From a bacterium UBA4637 (GTDB lineage Bacteria; Bacteroidota; Bacteroidia; Bacteroidales; Bacteroidaceae): DNA of 13,684 nucleotides. Position 1 is the first letter of the stretch. The number at the start of each line of letters is the position of its first letter. Made by a program: the position numbers and the translations under genes. The stretch is taken from assembly GCA_002405875.1 (NCBI GenBank), contig DHMR01000064.1:2730-16413 (forward strand). The letters are read 5' to 3'. Of the stretch, positions 8,033 through 13,684 are shown piece after piece. The notes under the pieces are model-generated. The model saw only the letters and a program-made list of their open reading frames with translations. It did not search any database and was not told the DNA's origin.

Positions 8033-9220
8033 ATGAGTAACGTAAAGAACCTTATTATGGGAGCCGGTATCGCTGCAGTAGCTACCCTCTCAGCTTGTTC
8101 TTCAAGCAGCAATGCAGGTCTTACACAATCAGGCTTGAATCCAGCTGATTTCGATTCAACCGTATTGGGTAAGAAGACTGAGTTAGTAACTCTCAAAAAT
8201 GCCAATGGCATGGAGGTGTGTCTTACCAACTATGGTGGGCGTGTTGTTTCCATTTCTGTCCCAGACAAGAATGGAAAGCCTACAGATGTCGTTCTTGGCT
8301 ATGATAACATCCATCAGTATGCCGACACTCTCAATTCCCCATCCGATTACGGCTCCTCTGTAGGACGCTACGCCAATCGAATCAAGGATGCCAAGCTATC
8401 ACTTGCTGGCTCTGTTTACAATCTGAAAAAGAACGATGGTCCAAACTGCTTACATGGCGGTGGTGCGACAGGCTGGTTGAACCAAGTATATGACATCACA
8501 GAGAAGAACGACTCTTCCGTTACATTCACCATCAACGCCAAGGATGGTGAGAATGGTTTCCCAGGCAATGTAACTGCCACCGCAAAATACACAGTGAAGA
8601 GCGATAACACACTCGACATCGAGTTTGGCGGCGTCACTGACAAGGAAACCGTCATCAACATGACCAACCATAGCTATTTCAATCTGAATGGCGACCCTTC
8701 AAAGGAAGGCTTCGATCAGGTAATGTACATCAACGCCGACAAGTTCACACCATCAGATTCGCTCTATATCCCAACAGGTGAAATCAAGGACGTAGCTGGC
8801 ACACCGATGGACTTCCGCACACCTACAGAGATAGGCAAGAAGGTGGACTACAACTACGACCAAATCAAGAATGCCACAGGTTACGACCACAACTGGTGCC
8901 TGAACACATACAAGAACGGCAAGGGCGACGACAAGACTGTATGCGCCAGCCTCTACTCACCTAAAACTGGCATCCTCCTCGAAGTGTTCACCAACGAGCC
9001 AGGCATCCAGGTATACACCGGCAATTTCCAGGGCACAGGCATCGCCTGCAAGCACGGCATCAAGTATCCTAAGCACGTAAGCGTATGCTTCGAGAGCCAG
9101 AAGTACCCAGACTCTCCTACCAAGATAGCTGAGGGCGTGAAGGGCTGGACCGATGCTACCTTGAAGCCAGGCGAGAAGTACTACTCTCACCTCGCTTATA
9201 AGTTTAGCGTGAAAAAGTAA
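8033..9220 (+). CDS. Aldose 1-epimerase, lipoprotein (periplasmic, arabinose-linked)
   Basis: This is a second mutarotase, 395 aa. The N-terminus is a lipoprotein signal: a short basic start, a hydrophobic stretch (7-19) and the lipobox LSAC with the lipidated Cys at 22. The residues after it (SSSSN) are not the acidic kind that marks Bacteroidota surface lipoproteins, so a periplasm-facing anchor is likely. The mature domain is canonical: GRYANRI with R116, CLHGG with H141, NMTNHSYFNL with the catalytic His at 213, GYDHN with D285, and CFESQKYPD with Glu 354. It stands directly upstream of an SSS symporter, AraR, araD and araA. It is therefore the likely epimerase that equilibrates arabinose (or galactose) anomers before uptake. 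Similar genes beside araR in Bacteroides have been called araM, a name I recall but leave unassigned. The specific substrate is inferred. Confidence 0.92.
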   Translation: MSNVKNLIMGAGIAAVATLSACSSSSNAGLTQSGLNPADFDSTVLGKKTELVTLKNANGMEVCLTNYGGRVVSISVPDKNGKPTDVVLGYDNIHQYADTLNSPSDYGSSVGRYANRIKDAKLSLAGSVYNLKKNDGPNCLHGGGATGWLNQVYDITEKNDSSVTFTINAKDGENGFPGNVTATAKYTVKSDNTLDIEFGGVTDKETVINMTNHSYFNLNGDPSKEGFDQVMYINADKFTPSDSLYIPTGEIKDVAGTPMDFRTPTEIGKKVDYNYDQIKNATGYDHNWCLNTYKNGKGDDKTVCASLYSPKTGILLEVFTNEPGIQVYTGNFQGTGIACKHGIKYPKHVSVCFESQKYPDSPTKIAEGVKGWTDATLKPGEKYYSHLAYKFSVKK

Positions 9221-9274
9221 GGTATACAAGACATAGAAAATCAAATAAAAAAATAAACAATCTTTTAAGAAATT

Positions 9275-10999
9275 ATGAATTGGAATTCAACAGAATTCGT
9301 ATGGCTTGACTGGGCTGTACTCGCCATTGGTGTAATCGGCGTGATATGGGCTGTATGGCATGCGATTGTGAAAGACAGAAAGGCTCAGAAGGGCGAAGAC
9401 TCCTCTGCCTACCTCTTCGGCAAAGGTGAGCCTTGGTATGTAATCGGTATGGCTATCTTCGCCGCCAACATTGGTTCTGAGCACCTTGTCGGTTTGGCTG
9501 GTACAGGTGCCAAGAGTGGCGTAGGTATGGCCCACTGGGAGATGCAGGGATGGATGATCCTCATCTTGGGTTGGCTGTTCGTACCGTTCTATCAGTTACT
9601 CATCAATAAGCTGGGCAAAATCATCACCATGCCAGACTTCCTGAAGTTCCGCTACACACAGCGTACAGGTTCATGGCTCTCCATCATTACCCTCGTGGCT
9701 TACATCTTGACCAAGGTGAGCGTTACAGCCCTCACAGGAGGTATCTTCTTCGAGTACCTTTGGGGTTTGAACTTCTGGGTAGGTGCCATAGGCTTGATCA
9801 TCCTCACCACTATCTTTACTGTGTTCGGCGGAATGAAGGGTGTGATGACGCTTTCCACCATCCAGACCCCTATCCTTGTCATCGGTTCATTCTTAGTACT
9901 CTTCCTCGGACTCTCCGCCCTCGGTGGAGGCAGCATCACTGCTGGTTGGACAGACATGATGGACTACTGCGGCAAGTTGAATAACGGCTATGGTACAACC
10001 CACATGTTCCACTGGGAGGCAGGTGATTCCATGTATCAGGAGTATCCTGGCTTCGTAGTATTCATCGGTGCCACCATCATTGGTTTCTGGTATTGGTGTA
10101 CCGACCAGCATATCGTACAGCGTGTGTTGGGTCAGGTTCCTGGCGAGAGCAATGAAGCAGTGATGAAGCGTGCTCGCCGTGGTACTATCGCCGCAGGTTT
10201 CTTCAAGGTCCTTCCTTGCTTCATGTTCTTGATTCCTGGTATGATTGCAGCCGCTTTGGCTCAGAAAGGTGCCATCACGATGACCAACACCGACGCAGCT
10301 TTCGCCATCATGGTGAAGACAGTGCTCCCAGCAGGTATCAAGGGTATCGTAACCATCGGTTTCATCTGCGCCCTCGTTGCTTCTTTGGCAGCCTTCTTCA
10401 ACAGCTGCGCCACCCTCTTCACCGAAGACTTCTACAAGCCATTGAAGAAAGGTATGTCTGAGGCACACTACGTACTCGTAGGTCGTATCGCTACTGTCGT
10501 AGTCGTTATCCTCGGTTTCGCTTGGTTGCCTATCATGATGAAGATGGATACCCTTTACAACTATCTCCAGGGCATCCAGTCGCTCCTTGCTCCTACGATG
10601 GTAGCCGTGTTCGCCATGGGTATCTTCTCCAAGAAGATTACTCCTAAGGCTGGTGAGTACACCATGATCTTCGGATTCCTCATCGGTATGGTTCGCCTCG
10701 TTACTAACGTCATCACCGACACAGGTAAGGCAACGATGGATGGAGCCTTCTGGGAGCACACAACCTGGTTCTGGCAGACCAACTGGTTGGTATTCGAGTG
10801 CTGGTTGCTCGTGTTCCTCATCATCTTCATGATTGTAGTGAGCTGCTTCACTCCTGCCCCAAGCAAGGAACAAGTAGAAGCCATCACTTTCACCAAGGAC
10901 TTCAAGAAGTCTATCCGTGATAGTTGGGATTGGTTCGATATAGTAGGCACACTTATCGTAGTTGGCCTTTGCGCTGCATTCTACGCATACTTCTGGTAA
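9275..10999 (+). CDS. Na+/sugar symporter, SSS (SGLT) family, probable L-arabinose uptake
   Basis: This is a 574-aa inner-membrane protein with about 14 hydrophobic segments, of the sodium:solute symporter family (LeuT fold). Visible marks: FGKGEPWYVIGMAIFAANIG (48-67), SEHLVGLAGTG (68-78), LGWLFVPFY (98-106), FGGMKGV (184-190) and FWYWCTDQHIVQRVL (271-285). The TM8 segment LVASLAAFFNSCATLFTEDFY (367-387) holds the Ser expected at the second sodium site. E89, H70 and K311 fall where characterised SGLT proteins have sugar-contact residues; this alignment is from memory. It starts 54 nt after the lipoprotein epimerase and precedes araR, so arabinose is the favoured substrate, with galactose or glucose as alternatives. 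The ATG at 9275 places a first membrane segment at about residues 10-30, as expected. Confidence 0.9.
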   Translation: MNWNSTEFVWLDWAVLAIGVIGVIWAVWHAIVKDRKAQKGEDSSAYLFGKGEPWYVIGMAIFAANIGSEHLVGLAGTGAKSGVGMAHWEMQGWMILILGWLFVPFYQLLINKLGKIITMPDFLKFRYTQRTGSWLSIITLVAYILTKVSVTALTGGIFFEYLWGLNFWVGAIGLIILTTIFTVFGGMKGVMTLSTIQTPILVIGSFLVLFLGLSALGGGSITAGWTDMMDYCGKLNNGYGTTHMFHWEAGDSMYQEYPGFVVFIGATIIGFWYWCTDQHIVQRVLGQVPGESNEAVMKRARRGTIAAGFFKVLPCFMFLIPGMIAAALAQKGAITMTNTDAAFAIMVKTVLPAGIKGIVTIGFICALVASLAAFFNSCATLFTEDFYKPLKKGMSEAHYVLVGRIATVVVVILGFAWLPIMMKMDTLYNYLQGIQSLLAPTMVAVFAMGIFSKKITPKAGEYTMIFGFLIGMVRLVTNVITDTGKATMDGAFWEHTTWFWQTNWLVFECWLLVFLIIFMIVVSCFTPAPSKEQVEAITFTKDFKKSIRDSWDWFDIVGTLIVVGLCAAFYAYFW

Positions 11000-11021
11000 A
11001 CCACAACCTATTTTATAAACC

Positions 11022-11065
11022 ATGGCTGGGGACTGGGCTCTCCGCTTGGACTCCAGCCATTTTTA
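11022..11065 (+). terminator. Hairpin with T-run between the symporter and araR
   Basis: ATGGCTGG (11022-11029) pairs perfectly with CCAGCCAT (11053-11060), and one wobble and one G-C pair extend the stem inward to 11031/11051. Five T (11060-11064) follow. The T-run ends only 12 nt before the araR start codon, leaving no room for a separate promoter, so this may be a leaky terminator that lowers araR-araD-araA expression relative to the transporter. Confidence 0.7.
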
Positions 11066-11076
11066 CTATTCGACCG

Positions 11077-11757
11077 ATGACACAATTTTATAATGAATAC
11101 TCCAAGGTCCTCGTATCAGTAGACTGCATCATATTCGGTTTCGACGGCAACGACCTTCAGGTGTTGATAGGAAAACGACAGATGGACCCTGGACGAGGCG
11201 AATGGTCGCTGTATGGTGGTTTCGTAGGCTCAAACGAAAATCTGGAAGACGCCGCCAACAGAGTGATTCTCGACCTCACCGGCATGAAAGGTCTCTATAT
11301 TCGACAAGTTGGCGCATTCGGCAAGGTAGACCGTGACCCAGGAGAGCGAGTTATCTCCGTGGCTTATTGCGCCCTCATCAATGTCGTAGACTACGACGAT
11401 CGCCTCCGTGTGGAGCATGGTTTGGAATGGGTAAGCCTCAAAGAACTTCCACATCTCTATTCTGACCACAACACGATGATCAACAATGCGATTTCACAAA
11501 TACGACGTCGCATCAACCATGAGCCTTTGAGCTTCAAGCTTCTCCCCGACCTTTTCACACTGACACAGTTGCAGCATGTTTTCGAGGCGGTGATGGGAGA
11601 AGAAATCGACAAGCGCAATTTCCGTAAGCGCATTAAAGACATAGACTTCATCGAAAAGACTGAGCTTATCGACAAAGTCACTTCTAAACGAGGAGCCGCC
11701 CTCTATCGCTTCAATAAGCGAGCTTACGAGGAAGACCCTTCATTTAACTTGAAATAG
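11077..11757 (+). CDS. araR: Nudix-fold transcriptional regulator, AraR type (NrtR-like)
   Basis: The 226-aa protein joins an N-terminal Nudix-like domain (about 8-145) to a C-terminal winged helix-turn-helix (about 150-215; FTLTQLQHVFEAV at 160-172 and RGAALYRFNKRAY at 205-217). The Nudix box region (GGFVGSNENLEDAANR from 47, then VILDLTGM) lacks the catalytic REUxEE glutamates. This fits a sugar sensor rather than a hydrolase. A protein of this architecture in Bacteroides thetaiotaomicron is a described L-arabinose-responsive repressor (AraR). Its position between an SSS symporter and araD-araA supports the same role here. I chose ATG 11077: the frame stays open upstream to 10924 but would overlap the symporter gene and run through the terminator hairpin. 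It lies 26 nt before araD. Confidence 0.85.
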   Translation: MTQFYNEYSKVLVSVDCIIFGFDGNDLQVLIGKRQMDPGRGEWSLYGGFVGSNENLEDAANRVILDLTGMKGLYIRQVGAFGKVDRDPGERVISVAYCALINVVDYDDRLRVEHGLEWVSLKELPHLYSDHNTMINNAISQIRRRINHEPLSFKLLPDLFTLTQLQHVFEAVMGEEIDKRNFRKRIKDIDFIEKTELIDKVTSKRGAALYRFNKRAYEEDPSFNLK

Positions 11758-11783
11758 AAACAACGTAAACTTAAATATATATT

Positions 11784-12485
11784 ATGTTAGAAGAATTAAA
11801 GGAAAAAGTGTTCAAGGCAAACCTTGACCTTGTAAAGCATAACCTCGTGCTCTTCACATGGGGCAATGTGAGTGGTATCGACCGTGAGAAAGGTCTCGTT
11901 GTCATCAAGCCATCAGGCGTAAGCTACGACACAATGAAAGCTAGCGACATGGTTGTAGTAGACTTGGAAACAGGCAAGGTGGTAGAAGGTGATTTAAACC
12001 CTTCTTCTGATACCCCTACCCACTTGGTTTTGTATCGTGCATTCCCAGAGTTGGGGGGTGTGGTTCACACTCACTCAACATATGCCACAGCTTGGGCACA
12101 AGCAGGCAAGGACATCCCTAACATCGGTACAACCCATGCCGACTATTTCCACGACAGCATCCCATGCACCGACGACATGACACAGGACATGATGGCTGAA
12201 TACGAGTACAACACAGGCGTGGTTATTGTAGACCGCTTCAAGAAGGACAACATCAACCCAGTTCACACACCTGGCGTATTGGTAAAGAACCATGGTCCTT
12301 TCACCTGGGGCAAAGACCCTGACGAAGCTGTTTATCATGCAGTGGTAGCAGAACAGGTTGCCAAGATGGCGTTCGTATCATTCAGCGTGAACCCTAACAC
12401 CACAATGAACCCATTGCTCGTGGAGAAACACTTCAGTCGCAAGCATGGTCCTAATGCTTACTATGGACAGAAGAAAAAGCATTAA
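11784..12485 (+). CDS. araD: L-ribulose-5-phosphate 4-epimerase
   Basis: AraD converts L-ribulose 5-phosphate to D-xylulose 5-phosphate in the cytosol, the last step of the arabinose pathway before the pentose phosphate pathway. It is a 233-aa class II aldolase-fold protein of normal length. The zinc ligands H95 and H97 (VVHTHS) and H170 (NHGPFTWG) are present. So are the catalytic Asp at 120 (THADYF), the phosphate-binding KPSGVSYD (42-49) and a C-terminal Tyr pair (226-227) matching the family's catalytic Tyr. Close numbering agreement with the E. coli enzyme supports AraD over fuculose aldolase. araR ends 26 nt upstream and araA starts 108 nt downstream, so the three are probably co-transcribed. 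araB is not between araD and araA as it might be in other bacteria. Confidence 0.95.
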   Translation: MLEELKEKVFKANLDLVKHNLVLFTWGNVSGIDREKGLVVIKPSGVSYDTMKASDMVVVDLETGKVVEGDLNPSSDTPTHLVLYRAFPELGGVVHTHSTYATAWAQAGKDIPNIGTTHADYFHDSIPCTDDMTQDMMAEYEYNTGVVIVDRFKKDNINPVHTPGVLVKNHGPFTWGKDPDEAVYHAVVAEQVAKMAFVSFSVNPNTTMNPLLVEKHFSRKHGPNAYYGQKKKH

Positions 12486-12491
12486 ACCAAG

Positions 12492-12539
12492 GTGAAATGA
12501 AGTAAGCTCTCATTAGGCTAGTTGGATTTCACTATGAGA
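12492..12539 (+). other. Structured intergenic element between araD and araA
   Basis: Two overlapping inverted repeats occur. GTGAAAT (12492-12498) pairs with ATTTCAC (12526-12532), and TCTCAT (12508-12513) pairs with ATGAGA (12534-12539). The second pairs a loop segment with bases just 3' of the first stem, the layout of an H-type pseudoknot or of alternative folds. No T-run follows, so it is not a plain terminator. The rest of the gap (12540-12593) is an A-rich leader without clear elements. Confidence 0.35.
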
Positions 12540-12593
12540 ATCAAGAAAGAAATAAACAATAAATATAAACAACAATAAAAAACAACAACAATC

Positions 12594-13684
12594 ATGATTA
12601 AAGCATTTGAGAATTTTGAGATTTGGTTTGTAACAGGAGCACAGCTTCTTTACGGAGGTGAGACAGTTAAGATCGTAGACGGTCACTCTAAGGATATGGT
12701 CGATGGTCTCAACAACAGTGGCATCATCCCTATCAAGGTGGTTTACAAAGGCACCGCCAACTCTTCTGCCGAGGTTGAGGCAGTGATGAAGGCAGCCAAC
12801 AACGACGACAAGTGCGTGGGTATCATCACATGGATGCACACTTTCTCTCCAGCCAAGATGTGGATCAAGGGTTTGCAGGCACTTCAGAAGCCTCTCCTCC
12901 ACTTCCATACACAATATAATGCGGAACTTCCTTGGAAGGACATCGACATGGACTTCATGAACCTCAACCAGTCAGCTCACGGAGACATCGAGTTTGGTCA
13001 CATCTGCACTCGTATGCGTGTACCTAGAAAGGTAGTGGTAGGATACTGGAAGAGCGAGGAAGCTCAGAAGCAGATTGCCACATGGGCTCGTGTTGCTGCC
13101 GGTGTTGCTGATGCTCACAACGTTCGCTGTTTGATGTTCGGTATGAATATGAACAACGTAGCCGTTACCGATGGCGACCGTGTTGAGTTCGAGCAGCGCT
13201 TGGGCTACCACGTTGATTACTACCCAGTATCTTCATTGATGGAGTACTACAAGAAAGTGACCGACGAGGAGGCTGACGCACTCGTAGAGGAATACAAGAA
13301 GGAATATACCATCAAGATTGACGAGTCTGGCGAGGAAGTTTACTGGGAGAAGGTAAAGAACTCTGCCAAGGCAGAAATCGCTCTTCGTCGTGTCTTGAAG
13401 GACGAGGGTGCCATTGCCTTCACAACCAACTTCGATGACCTCGGTGACGCTGATGTCAACGATCCTAACTTTGTAGGTTTCGACCAGATTCCTGGCTTGG
13501 CTTCACAGCGCTTGATGGCTGAGGGATATGGTTTCGGCGCAGAGGGCGACTGGAAGACAGCTTGCCTCTATCGCACACTCTGGGTAATGAACCAGGGCTT
13601 GGAGAAAGGTTGCTCATTCTTGGAGGACTACACCCTTAACTTCGCTGAGGACCGCACATCTAGTCTCCAGAGCCACATGTTGGA
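12594..13684 (+). CDS. araA: L-arabinose isomerase, 3' truncated by window
   Basis: AraA converts L-arabinose to L-ribulose in the cytosol with Mn2+ as cofactor. The open frame runs without interruption from ATG 12594 to the window end, giving 363 of an expected roughly 500 residues. Near-identity to known AraA blocks is clear: FEIWFVTGAQLLYGGET (8-24), TWMHTFSPAKMWIKGL (79-94), HFHTQYNAELPW (103-114) and MDFMNLNQSAHG (119-130). Active-site residues visible are E317 (GAEGDWKTA), E344 (LEDYT) and H361 (SHML); the fourth, a C-terminal His, lies outside. Compared with the E. coli enzyme as I recall it, there is a short insertion at about 284-296 (DADVNDPNFVG). It is the last gene of the araR-araD-araA group seen here; araB may follow downstream. 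Confidence 0.96.
   Translation, partial: MIKAFENFEIWFVTGAQLLYGGETVKIVDGHSKDMVDGLNNSGIIPIKVVYKGTANSSAEVEAVMKAANNDDKCVGIITWMHTFSPAKMWIKGLQALQKPLLHFHTQYNAELPWKDIDMDFMNLNQSAHGDIEFGHICTRMRVPRKVVVGYWKSEEAQKQIATWARVAAGVADAHNVRCLMFGMNMNNVAVTDGDRVEFEQRLGYHVDYYPVSSLMEYYKKVTDEEADALVEEYKKEYTIKIDESGEEVYWEKVKNSAKAEIALRRVLKDEGAIAFTTNFDDLGDADVNDPNFVGFDQIPGLASQRLMAEGYGFGAEGDWKTACLYRTLWVMNQGLEKGCSFLEDYTLNFAEDRTSSLQSHML

Noticed and set aside
9893..11023. Open frame of 376 codons on the minus strand opposite the SSS symporter
   Set aside because: The translation is rich in His, Glu and Asp with no membrane or domain pattern, and it is the complement of a clear transporter gene; a shadow frame.
10924..11076. 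Upstream start extending araR by 51 codons
   Set aside because: It would overlap the end of the symporter gene and translate the terminator hairpin; the regulator's natural N-terminus begins at 11077.
12513..12914. Minus-strand frame of 133 codons over the start of araA
   Set aside because: It lies opposite the highly conserved araA N-terminus and has no family features.

Overview
The window reads as a chromosomal segment of a Bacteroidota bacterium, most likely Prevotellaceae (Prevotella/Segatella type). The grounds are A-rich leaders in place of strong Shine-Dalgarno sites, promoter candidates of the TTTG / TAnnTTTG kind, a Nudix-type arabinose regulator, and protein sequences that look Bacteroidota throughout. 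All genes lie on the + strand. No rRNA, tRNA, insertion sequence, integrase or CRISPR array was seen.

Region 1 (1-3926) is housekeeping. It holds the 3' end of an ABC-F ATPase whose second nucleotide-binding domain looks catalytically dead, then the chaperone pair grpE-dnaJ, then folC (folylpolyglutamate/dihydrofolate synthase). A strong terminator hairpin follows the ABC-F gene and another follows dnaJ, so grpE-dnaJ is a compact two-gene unit.

Region 2 (about 3957-7890) is a galactose module: cytosolic aldose 1-epimerase (galM), an MFS sugar:H+ symporter of the FHS (FucP/GluP) family, and galactokinase (galK). A good Bacteroidota promoter precedes galM. It sits inside a striking 24/23-nt inverted repeat that ends in the galM start codon. 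Each gap in this module carries a terminator-like hairpin. No galT or galE is present.

Region 3 (about 7921-13684) is an L-arabinose module: a second aldose 1-epimerase made as a lipoprotein, an SSS-family Na+/sugar symporter, a Nudix-fold AraR-type regulator, araD, and araA, which is cut by the window end. The likely flow is: the periplasmic epimerase equilibrates sugar anomers, the SSS symporter imports the sugar, AraA isomerises arabinose to ribulose, a kinase (araB, not in the window) phosphorylates it, and AraD makes xylulose 5-phosphate. AraR presumably senses arabinose and represses the module. Two palindromes upstream of the module are operator candidates.

I do not see an evidently unprecedented system. 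The items most worth a second look are the inverted repeat over the galM promoter and start, the degenerate ABC-F domain, the galactose/arabinose module junction with its palindromes, and the structured gaps before araR and araA. Family assignments rest on motifs read by eye, and no database search was run.
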